Assembly: GCA_018136815.1 (NCBI GenBank)
Contig: CM030932.1
Location: 1,646,793 to 1,710,792, forward strand
Direction: 5' to 3'
DNA length: 64,000 nt
DNA from: Isochrysis galbana
Taxonomy: Eukaryota; Haptophyta; Isochrysidales; Isochrysidaceae
Positions 9,940 to 19,223 of the stretch are shown in pieces (within the stretch, counting starts at the first letter, position 1; every line of letters begins with the position of its first letter). Both the position numbers and the translations under genes were made by a program. The notes beneath the pieces were generated by a model that did not search any database, was not told the origin of the DNA, and was given only the letters and a program-made list of their open reading frames with translations.

Positions 9940-10090
9940 CTACCTCCGTTCCAAAACTGAGATGCCTACTACGCTTTGTAGTAGGGCGGTCAAACAGGGG
10001 GTTTTACTAGGGGTGAGAAAATGACCATCTCACGGTTGAGGAAATGTGAGGATTTTTTCAGTAGAAAGTTCTCCCAACTAAGTTTATAGT
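9940..10090 (+). repeat. Mariner-type left end followed by repeat family R5, copy 2
   Basis: TA followed by CTACCTCCGTTCC at 9938-9952 equals the terminal inverted repeat of the mariner-like element at 31674. No matching right end is seen nearby. About 30 bp later CTACTACGCTTTGTAGTAG leads into GGGCGGTCAAACAGG and the R5 blocks (AAAATGACCATCTCACGG, GAGGAAATGTGAGG). This looks like a nested or recombined repeat. Confidence 0.5.
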
Positions 10091-10546
10091 CAGTTCGCCC
10101 ATTGGGGGGCACGAGCCCCCCCTCTCTCCACTCCTCCCCTGCTGTGGGTAGGAGTAGCCCGGTCACTCACTAGGGGGGTGCGAAGGGCACACCATCGGTA
10201 ATGGGCAAACGAGGACCTAAATAAGCTCCCTATAGGTTTTGGTATGAGAGATCAGCAAAAAAATCCGGGGTCCTCCGGCAAAATTTTTGAAAAGTACTCA
10301 ATTTCAGGCCTCTGACGGCCGCGCAGAAATATATAACGGGCCCCCTCCGGTATAATTTTATCGATGGCCTTCAAGCGCGCCTCTCGCAGCGCATTACGAA
10401 GCCATGGTCATCACCAGCAAACACGGTCGATACAGCCTGATTCTGCACGCTCCGCAATACAATACTTCTATGATTTCATGGACTTGAGCGTGAACGTAAT
10501 TATCACAAAAACTATAAAGACGCTCAACGCTAAAATCGCCAAGGGG
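10091..10546. other. Repeat-like gene-free stretch
   Basis: GGGGGGCACGAGCCCCCC palindrome near 10105 and ACGCTAAAATCGC words shared with about 2955. No gene. Confidence 0.35.
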
Positions 10547-10745
10547 TCGTTCTCTCATTTCTCTGCACGTGGTTGTCGCGCGCGCTCTACTGTGTTACTA
10601 TAAGTGTCGCGCGCGTTACTGTGAATGTGCGTGCGTGCAAATATAGAGAATCTTATCCGTTTGAGATTACACTGGCGATGCGTTCGGCGATGGCGCTCTG
10701 CCTCGCACAAGCCGCGATGGTTGCCGCATGGGCACCAGCGCGATA
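10547..10745 (+). repeat. Repeat family R4, copy 2
   Basis: Contains GTGAATGTGCGTGCGTGC, AGAATCTTATCCG, CGGCGATGGCGCTCTGCCTC and the hairpin GCGATGGTTGCCGCATGGGC, with compensating changes relative to copy 1. No ORF. Confidence 0.55.
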
Positions 10746-10969
10746 GTCGCCTGCCAGCAGAACGACAACTCTGGATGGAGGACCAGAAGGCCATCCTCTC
10801 ACGCATCACACGAACCTCGTCACCCAGAATCAGCCAAGCGACCTGGTCGCCTGCCAGCAGAACGACATTGTTGACAACACAGGATCGAGGACGAGGACAA
10901 TGACAATGAGAAAAAGACGAAGAAGATGAAGATTTAGCTGCAAGTGTTAGGCGTGTTCCGAAAAGTGGG

Positions 10970-11125
10970 GTGGGGTACCGTGGGGGAAAAGTTGCTTTGC
11001 GCACGCGCCCTCCAACTCAATGCGAACATAACATTCTAAGAGAAAACAAAACTATCACCTGGCCCTCTTGCCCTCTTTTGTCTTTTGACGGAACGCGAGT
11101 TGTCTTCTCGTCTTCGCCTTCGACT
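10970..11125 (+). repeat. Repeat family R10, copy 1
   Basis: Contains GGGGGAAAAGTTGCTTTGCG, CATAACATTCTAAG, AAAACAAAACTATCACCTGG and CTTTTGACGGAACGCG. The reverse complement is found at 61360-61505 in the same order. Confidence 0.6.
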
Positions 11126-11409
11126 TTTCGAGGAGCCTCGAGGCGTGTTGGAATACTTTCTCCCATGAGAAGACGAGGGCTAGGTGTAGCATGGTCTTGA
11201 CGATGCAATGAGGGGGGGAGAGATCAGAGGACACCTAATTAAGCATACATCAAGGCACATGGAGACTATGAGTCACAAGTCACTTCTACTACAAAACTCC
11301 AGACAGATACAAAATACCGAAGGGGATGTGGTCTACAGGCCAGCTTAAAAAAAATCGTCGCTCTTATCTCAGGGGTTGGATCTCGTGCCCCTCGTCTGCT
11401 CGCGTCGCC

Positions 11410-11769
11410 ATGCGCTGCCTGCTCCTCTCAGTAGTTGTCGCCCTTCTCGGTTGCACACAGGCACTGGTTGCACCAGGCGCTCCGCTGCCCGCTCTTGCGA
11501 GCGCCCACGCTCGGGTTACACCCCTCGAGATGACCTCCGTCTCCAAGAAGGCCAAGGCTGCCGTCAAGAAGCTCAAATCCTCCAGCGCTGTTTCCAAGCG
11601 CTTCAAGGCCACCTCCACTGGGAAACTGCTGCGCCACGCGGCTGGCAAGGCGCACATCCTTACGAAGAAACACCCCCTCCGCAAGCAGCGTCTTCGGCGG
11701 GTAGATCAGGTACCCGAGGGCCAACTCAAAACAATGCAAAAGCTCATGCTCGTGGTGCCCAAGAAGTAA
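11410..11769 (+). CDS. RPL35: Plastid 50S ribosomal protein L35 (bL35c), nucleus-encoded
   Basis: 119 residues. The first 20 form a signal peptide (MRCLLLSVVVALLGCTQALV), followed by a transit-peptide-like stretch of small and basic residues, as expected for proteins sent to a plastid with more than two membranes. The rest matches bL35: AVSKRFKATSTGKLLRHAAG, then KAHILTKKHPLRKQRLRR, ending in a basic PKK. bL35 is a small basic protein of the bacterial-type large subunit. An in-frame start exists upstream at 11326, but the ATG at 11410 directly precedes the signal peptide. No intron is needed. A mitochondrial location is less likely because the leader is ER-type. Confidence 0.85.
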   Translation: MRCLLLSVVVALLGCTQALVAPGAPLPALASAHARVTPLEMTSVSKKAKAAVKKLKSSSAVSKRFKATSTGKLLRHAAGKAHILTKKHPLRKQRLRRVDQVPEGQLKTMQKLMLVVPKK

Positions 11770-11774
11770 GCCTG

Positions 11775-12420
11775 ACAGTGTGGTTGCCGCTGATCCTGCA
11801 AACGTTGCCTTCGTCCCAATGAATGTCTCCATGCGGCGTTTGGGCTCGATCACGAGTCGTGCGCCGCATGTGCTGACGCCCGTCAAGTTGCTGGTCCGCT
11901 GCCAGGGGTGCGTCTGGAAGGCCGAGTACTATGATGACTTATTATTACTCCATTCTTGCTGCACCACCAAGATCGCAGTTCCAACTGAGGATCATGAGGG
12001 TGGAGCTACACTTTTGACCCTGCTTGCTCACTGATTACAAGGTTGGTGATCTTCTCATACCTTCTAATCCCTCAGTGACGACGAGGCCTCATTAATTCAA
12101 ATATCTTGGTCATAACTATGTCAGGGAGCCCATGGAATTTTGGACCATTTGTGCAATGTGGTGCACGCTGTCTCTTGCCGTCTTGTATCCCAACTAGTTT
12201 CTCTCCGATATGCGCAGCATTTCTGCTAGAGGTGCTCGTCCAAACTGGGACGTGTGCACGTGACGCAAGAAGCACCAGCAACCCCAGCTCGACATAGCAG
12301 CATTCCGGCATCTTTGGAACTAGAACTTGGTGTGCGTGGTTCAAGAATACTCTTCTCACTATCTTTATCGCTATTTGGAGGGCGAGTTTTAGTACTCAAG
12401 ATGGATAGATTCCTTGATCC
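11775..12420. other. Gene-free stretch
   Basis: No gene recognised. The minus strand at about 12070-12220 reads like a decayed coding fragment (GPKFHGLPDIVMTKIFEL) of unknown origin. Confidence 0.3.
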
Positions 12421-12429
12421 GTTCATGTT

Positions 12430-12850
12430 CACAACCTACTATTATAAGTGGGGGTCAATGGGGGCCTCGCGCCCCCCTCTCTCCATCGCGGACACCCCCC
12501 GGGGTGGGCCCGTACATTCAACCTCAGCCCCTGCCCTCTGGCAGGGGCTGGGCAATCATCATTCTGGCCCAGACCCCTAGTGGGCGCGGGCCGCGAGCCG
12601 CGCTCCCAGGCCTGCATGGGCCAGCTCTCGTACTGACTCCCCCCCCCATCCCTGGTCGCCAGGCAGACAGGGGACTCAGGGCGGCACCCAAGGCCAGCGA
12701 GGCGCGAGCGAGGGAGAGGCAGGGGGGGCCAGGGGCTGAGCCCCAGCCTCCACTGCCCCCTGAGCTGCCCCTGCTGGCCCTCTGGGCGCCCCTGAAGGAC
12801 CTCTGAGAGCAGGCCGTGGCGCGCCGCATGGCGACGCGCCGCAGGGACCG
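12430..12850 (+). repeat. Composite GC-rich repeat family R2, copy
   Basis: Begins with TATAAGTGGGGGTCAATGGG. It continues through GCCTCGCGCCCCCCTCTCTC, CATCGCGGACACCCC, a CAGCCCCTGCC...GGCAGGGGCTG hairpin and GGCGAGGCGCGAGCGAGGGA, and ends near GGCCGTGGCGCGCCGCATGG. Relatives, full or partial, lie at 27750-28195, 29845-29985, 36113-36530, 38415-38545, 39058-39190 (reverse), 48810-49360, 51280-51610, 54555-54720 and 57850-57965. Confidence 0.65.
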
Positions 12851-12892
12851 GGGCGGAAGAGAATGGAACGAGGGAGAGGGGGGGATTTGCAC

Positions 12893-13330
12893 CCCCCCCG
12901 ATGGAGTGTGGTGAGAAACGAGACCCGTTTGCATTAGCAAACGGGCGGAGGGGGGCGGCTGGCGACAGGAGGGAGATGGGAAGGGAGCGGCTCAAGACGT
13001 CTTGGGATACACCTGACACCTGTGGCAGGTATCTTCGGGGCGCAGTTGCTTATTTCTCGAGAACCGCTCGCGGCGTGAGCTGGTAAGGGCCGTTCTTCTT
13101 CTTTGACGAGAGGTTCCTCCCCCCCCCCCCCCCCCCCCCGGTGCTTTTTCCCGGAGAGTCGCCCGACGTAGGTCGGTCCGCCTCAATGGGTGGGTTTTCC
13201 CTCATTTTAACTTGTGGGGAGTTAGAATGGGAGCCGGGGGCATGCGAGGGGGGAGATTTGGAGGGGTGCATAGGTGTATGTATCTGTGTCAACAGCACGC
13301 GCCAAGGTGTACGCGGTTGCGCAAACCCGT
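12893..13330 (+). repeat. Repeat family R3, copy 1, left part (split by the piggyBac segment)
   Basis: Ordered blocks: GATGGAGTGTGGTGAGAAAC, the hairpin CCCGTTTGCATTAGCAAACG, TCGCGGCGTGAGCTG, a C19 tract, TCGCCCGACGTAGGTCGGTC, TGTGGGGAGTTAGAATGGGA and GGGGTGCATAGGTGTATGTA. Compared with the intact copy at 18413-18900, the last 90 bp (CAGGTGCGCTGAGGGCTGTC...TACTAATGCTCAG) are missing here and are found instead at 16775-16880. Confidence 0.75.
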
Positions 13331-13613
13331 AGTCTTAAAGACTACCGGGTTGTCTTCGGGGGGGGGGGAAGACAACGGAAAATGTCTGCCTCCTTTGCCG
13401 CCTTCTGAGCAACGGTCGAAGCCTCGCCGATCTTCCCCAAGGTTCGCTCCCTCCCCCCGAGGGTCTCCCCTGTCATCTCCCCGCTTGGGGTGCCCAGGTT
13501 TGCCCTGACAACCCACCAAACAGGGCGCACAAGTCATAGGGTCAGGGAGGCTCGGCGCCCGCCATTGCGCGTCGGCGAGATCCGATCGTCGGGGCAGTCC
13601 GTCCGAGGGAGCA

Positions 13614-15850
13614 ATGGCAGTGCCCCTGGTAGCCCTGCCCATGACGGGATTGTACCAGTGGTACCTACTGACTTTTATGGCCCCTACCTCCTCATCAGAC
13701 CAATCCACGCCGACGCGCACGATGCCAGCACAGGTGCGCGCGCGCTGTGAGCCCAGCTGAAGAATCTAGGCCTCAATCACTGAGCTGAGCGAGCGCTAGC
13801 ACAGGAATGACCAATCTGACCACTCCCATGCACCCCTTGCGCCTCGCAGACCTTCTCCGAGATCAAAGCGATCCTCAAGAGCCACAAGAATGTGAAGGGC
13901 GTCGTCCTCGACATCAACGCCGAGTTTTGGTCAGTCAGCTGGGCTGCCAACACAGCGCAGAAGAAGAAGTACGTGGGCATCATCGATCGCTGGGCTGACT
14001 CCGAGAGGACCAAGGTGATGATGAAGTGGGAAGAAGAAACTCGCAACAAGTCGTACTTCCTCGACGCCTTTGAGTTCGACGAGAACGGGAACTCCCTCGA
14101 GGTGCAGCTCCTACCTTATCAAGATGGCCGGCCAGCTCCTGTTCTCAACACGCAGATACACGACGACTCCGAGAGTGACAACGAGAGTGATAGCTACAGC
14201 CAGACCAACCCCAGCAACATCGGAGATGACTCGTCCGAGGATGAGGCGGAAGCTCCAAAAACGTACGAGAACGGCGGCACGATCTGGACTCTGCGCGACC
14301 CGAAGTTTGTCAAGCGCGACGCTCGGACAGAGAGCCGGCAGAAGATGACGTTCACGCACAATACGTCCAGCCTCAAGAGCATCGACCAGATTTTTATGTA
14401 CCTGCTCCCGGACGAGTACCTCAGCCATATAGTTCGGCTCTCCAACGCGAAGCTCTTTGGCCTGAAAGCGGAGGATAAGAAACTCACGGAGGGGGAACTC
14501 CTGCAGTGGTTCGGCTACGCCATTGCCATCTCTATTCACTCTGGCCTCTCGCTCGATGCGATGTGGAGCACGACACCAACGCCAGAATCCCTCTTACCAC
14601 CTCCAGCGCTCGGGCGGCACGGCATGGGCATCAATCGCTTCAAGCGCATCCGCACCGTCCTCACATTCGGGCCAGAAGATCCGCAGTCTCTGGAGCGTGA
14701 CCCGTGGGCGTTCGTGCGTCCCCTCATCGACATGTTCAATGAGTCTCGCATCGACAAGGTGCACCCGTCATGGCTGCTCACCCTCGACGAGTCGATGTGT
14801 GCATGGCGTGGTCGTGAAGGCGTAGGCGACCCGGCGAAATGCCCTAAGGTCTGGTTCGTCAGGCGCAAGCCGGAACCGGTGGGAGTCGAATTGAAGACTG
14901 CTGCAGACGCACTCTCCGGTATCCTTCTCCGCATCGAGATCTGTGAGGGTAAGGACGCACATCCAAATCAGGAGTTCTTCGCCGATCGCTACGAGGACAA
15001 AGCGCCAAACCAGACGTACGCGATCGGCCACACCGCCGCTCAGAGCTTGCGCCTCGTCAAGCCATGGTTCGGATCTCGCCGCGTAATCGCATGCGATTCA
15101 TGGTTCGCCAGCAAAAAGCTTGCGCACCTGCTCTGGCGGTACCAGCTCTTCATGATCGGCGACGTGAAGACGAACACAGCGCAGTTCTGTGCTCCAGCTC
15201 TGATTGCCGCCTGCCCGAAAATCGAGGGCCGCTGGTCGTGCTACACCGCAACTTTGCCGCCCCTTGCCGGCGAAGAATCGTGCCAGATCAACGCCATCGG
15301 CCACTGCAAGGGCTCGACGGACTCCCACATCCACAAGTACATTTTCACTGCGGGCACCTCGGAGAGCGGACGTGACCAGTTCATCTTCGATGAAGGCGAC
15401 CAGGAGCTCGGCGTGCCTGAGGAGGCGATCGGCGTCACCGATGCTCCTCGAGACCGTTGCAAGCGCCCGTGCCCAAAGGTTCTAAACGACTACACTCAGG
15501 CCCAGCCAGCCATCGACGTTCACAATCGACTTCGCCAACGGCATCTGGCGATGGAGAAGGCCATCCTCACCAACAGCTTCAAGATGCGCTTCTTCACGAC
15601 GAACCTAGGCATGCAGGTTGTTGACGCCTATCTCGCCCACAAGTTCCTTAATGATCCGAACGCGGATTTTAAGAAGGAGATGAAAAAACTCGCCTACCGA
15701 CTCATGCACAATCCTGACGCACCCCAACGCACATCGCCGACCCCCAGAGCGCACTGCGCACGGCCATCCAACTCGCCTAGCGCATATCCTTGCACAGCAG
15801 ACGGACGCCTTCCTTTCTTTTCGTCCCGTGCCGCCAAAGCGCCAGCGTGA
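13614..15850 (+). CDS. PiggyBac-type transposase (DDE_Tnp_1_7)
   Basis: Two-exon model: 13614-13733 and 13850-15850, joined ACAG|GTGCGC...CGCAG|ACC in phase 0, about 706 residues. The N-terminus has a small folded region (LDINAEFWSVSW, KYVGIIDRWA) and a Ser/Asp/Glu-rich stretch. The transposase core carries the three expected aspartates: LTLDESMCAWRGR (Asp at about 14786), VIACDSWFASKKL (about 15095) and QAQPAIDVHNRLRQ (about 15515). PiggyBac enzymes cut at TTAA and excise precisely. The cysteine-rich C-terminal domain usual in the family is not seen; the last about 40 codons look non-coding, so the true end may be earlier or spliced. The core is uninterrupted, so it may be recently active. 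Confidence 0.85.
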
Positions 15851-16029
15851 ATGTGCCGTGCGCCGATTGGTTGAGGCGCTCAACAGATGCCACCTGAAGG
15901 CAGCGGTCGGGCGGCGGGCGGGTGACTTCTTTTGACTTGTGTGTGCGGAGAAGCTCGTGTGTGGAGAAGCTCGCGTGTGCACAGAAAGAAACAAGCATGG
16001 CAGCACTGTGTGAGGCACGCGTACCGACA

Positions 16030-16500
16030 ATGCCACCCTCACACCAGCGTCAGCCTCGGTGAGATTGGCTCCGTCGCACGTCACCGCGATGAAGATCGGG
16101 TCCTCCTTGGTGCCGAGAGCGGACAGCCCCCCCATGGTGGAGTCCCTGGTTTGTTCGATGGCTTTGCGGATCGTGTGCGTGAGATTCTCCACCTCCGAAC
16201 CGCGCCCATCATCGTGTGCTCGCGTCGCCCCCTCGTCGCTGACGATCTCGTCGAGCTTCTCCCGCATCTCCGCGAGAGGCACCGGTCGGATGAGCTTCAG
16301 ATCGGTGTCGTCCATGATAGTGTGTCTTCGCCTGTGCTCCGCCTCATCGGTCACGCTCACCTCCCACGAGAAGATGTCGTTGAACCAGCGGAGATTGTTC
16401 CACGACAAGCCCGAGCAGAGGCGGATCAGGTTCCACTTCTCGGCCGAGAATACACTGCGGAGGTGCTCGTTGACGTCCGCGTAGGCCTCCTCCCTTATCT
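16030..16500 (-). CDS. Second ORF of the piggyBac segment, unknown, partial
   Basis: The minus-strand frame runs on past both ends, but the protein-like part lies here: YADVNEHLRSVFSAEKWNLI, NNLRWFNDIFSWEVSV, PLAEMREKLDEIVSDEG and IFIAVTCDGANLTEADAGVR. Below about 16030 the reading turns into His/Ser/Thr-rich non-coding-like sequence, so a splice donor probably lies there. The upstream end enters the R4 hairpin (16505-16565), so the start is unclear. It is convergent with the transposase gene. I do not recognise the family; an accessory protein or a transposon captured by the segment are both possible. Confidence 0.4.
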
Positions 16501-16504
16501 TCTT

Positions 16505-16565
16505 ATCGCGGTGGTGCCCATGAGGCAACCACCGCGGCTTGGGCGAGGCAGAGCGCCATCGCGAG
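16505..16565 (-). repeat. R4 hairpin, partial copy (reverse)
   Basis: Reverse complement of the R4 block: GGTGCCCATGAGGCAACCAC, then GCGGCTTGGGCGAGGCAGAG. It lies at the upstream edge of the second ORF. Confidence 0.55.
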
Positions 16566-16774
16566 TCGTTCAACGTCAATTTCTGTAGTCTTCAATATTT
16601 GTATACTAAAAAATCGAATTTCGCGTTCGAATTCTTAATATTTATGCTAGGGGCCTATTAGATAGTGACCATATTAGCTGCCTGGGCGCAAAAAATACAG
16701 ATCAGGGTGCTAATTTGACCTAGTTATGACAAGGTGAAGTCGTTGTCTTTAAGACTACCGGTAGTCTTCGTTGC

Positions 16775-16890
16775 GCCCCTTCAACCGTACGGGCAGGTGC
16801 GCTGAGGGCTGTCGTGTTAGTACCGGGCTAGTGAGAGTAGTGGTACTAATGCTCAGTTAGATTATTATTATTATTGATCCCTTCATGTTC
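16775..16890 (+). repeat. R3 copy 1, right part
   Basis: CCGTACGGGCAGGTGCGCTG, GTTAGTACCGGGCTAGTGAG and GTGGTACTAATGCTCAG, then (ATT)n. This is the 3' portion missing from the copy ending at 13330. Confidence 0.7.
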
Positions 16891-16945
16891 AACCAAGTTT
16901 GCATAAAAAACCTTGCAATATTCTTAAAGATTCTTACCGCACTCG

Positions 16946-17107
16946 CTAGGGCGGTCAAACAGCAAACAGGGCTTCTTTATCTAGGAGTATGGGTGAAAAA
17001 TGACCATCTCAGAATTGAGGAAATTTGAGGATTTTTTCGGTAGAAAGTTCCCAATACACCCAACTAGCACATATCCGGGGCCCATTAATTAGGACCCGGA
17101 CCCCCCC
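16946..17107 (+). repeat. Repeat family R5, copy 3
   Basis: TAGGGCGGTCAAACAG terminus, then GTGAAAAATGACCATCTCAG, GAGGAAATTTGAGG, AGAAAGTTCCCAATACACCC, AACTAGCACATATCCGGGGC and GGACCCGGACCCCCC. Confidence 0.65.
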
Positions 17108-17131
17108 TGCCTTGCGGGAAAGGGGGGGGGG

Positions 17132-18052
<921 letters not shown>

Positions 18053-18410
18053 TACGGGTACGACGCTTACAACCAAACGTCGAAGAAGATTCACATCTCG
18101 CAGAGAGTCGAAGAAGAGAAGGAATCAAGGAGTTGAAGAATCCGATGAAATTGGTTGCGCGGACATGGTTTCGTCAAAATGTCAGCAACCATCTGATGCC
18201 CTTTGACGTGCTTGAGCGTGAGGACCCGTTTAGCGACGAGGTCGCGCAAAAAGGCTCCTGCACGCAAGATATGCTTAGTCTTCTTGAAAGCCACCGGATC
18301 AAAAGCCATGTCTACGGCGGACTTGGAATCCGAGTAAACGATCGAAGGGCCATTAAGAAGAATGCCGAGATCCGTGATGAGGTCCCGAATAAAGATGAGA
18401 TCTTTGGCCC
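18053..18410 (-). pseudogene. Ty1/copia RNase H C-terminal remnant
   Basis: The minus strand has an open frame: SIVYSDSKSAVDMAF, then HILRAGAFLRDLVAKR, VLTLKHVKGHQMVADILTKP, ending at about 18091. This is the end of a copia polyprotein: the RNase H acidic residue in YSDS, then the H-V-x-x-x-x-x-x-A-D-I-L-T-K-P signature. It is followed on the same strand by a polypurine-like tract at about 18040. The upstream end is cut by the R3 copy that starts at 18413. Confidence 0.8.
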
Positions 18411-18412
18411 CC

Positions 18413-18900
18413 CCCCCGATGGAATGTGGTGAGAAACGAGACCCGTTTGCTAACGCAAACGGGCGGAGAAGGCGGCTGGCGATAGGAGGAGGGAGATGGG
18501 AAGGGAGCGGCTCAAGACGTCTTGAGATACCCCCGTGGCAGGTATAACGGGGCGCAGTCGCTTATTTCTCGAGGACTGCTCGCGGCGCGAGCTGTTAAGG
18601 GCCGTTCTTTTTCACGACGAGAGACGAGAGATACCCCCCCCCCCGGTGCTTTTGCTCCCGGAGAGTCGCCCGACGTAGGTCGGCCCGCCTCAATGGGTTC
18701 TCCCTCATTGCTCATTGTAGCTTGTGGGGAGTTATAATGGGAGCCGGGGATTTGCGAGGGGGGAGCTTCGAAGGGGTGCATATGCGTATGTGTCTAGTGA
18801 CAACACACGTCAAGGCGTACGGGCAAGTGCGCTAAGGGGTGTCGTGATAGTACCGGGCTAGTGGGAGTAGTGAGTAGTGGTACTAACGCTCAGATGTTTT
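18413..18900 (+). repeat. Repeat family R3, copy 2 (most complete)
   Basis: Same blocks as copy 1 in order, ending GTGGTACTAACGCTCAGATG and TTTTATTATTAT. The internal poly-C tract is C10 here against C19 in copy 1. About 490 bp, without an ORF. It interrupts the copia remnant. Confidence 0.75.
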
Positions 18901-19220
18901 ATTATTATATGAGTGTTGAACGGACTCAAGTGGATGTCCCGACCACCTCAACCCCCACTCTTCCAGGATGAGGATGTTCTGTCATGCGCGACCAGTGCCA
19001 ATAATAAGATTAGTGCACCGGGTACCGGGTACGCTAATAGCAATACATTCATGCTCGCTTGTGCGCCGGCCAAATGCTATGTGCAAGGAGCCCGCAAATT
19101 TACTCGCATGTGCACCCTTTGGGCGTGGCCATCCATCATTGGCAAGAATCACCTTGCATCTCCATACCCGAAAATCCCTACCAGATTGGAATCCCTACCG
19201 TCCAGCCTACATGATGATGC
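18901..19220. other. Gene-free stretch
   Basis: No feature recognised; probably the 3' flank of the OXA-TPR gene on the minus strand. Confidence 0.4.
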
Positions 19221-19223
19221 AAT

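Larger units (their letters stand above)
13331..16772. mobile_element. PiggyBac-type segment inserted in an R3 repeat
   Basis: The segment between the two halves of one R3 copy. It holds a piggyBac transposase gene (plus) and a convergent second ORF (minus). A TTAA, the piggyBac target, lies inside AGTCTTAAAGACT near both ends (13335 and 16749), and both are followed by GACTACCGG. An inverted repeat GTTGTCTTC...GAAGACAAC follows the left TTAA. The exact ends are uncertain because the same words occur on both sides of each TTAA. Confidence 0.5.

Noticed and set aside
15605-16030. Continuation of the second piggyBac-segment ORF
   Set aside because: Sequence below about 16030 loses protein character and overlaps the transposase C-terminus; likely intron or 3' readthrough.
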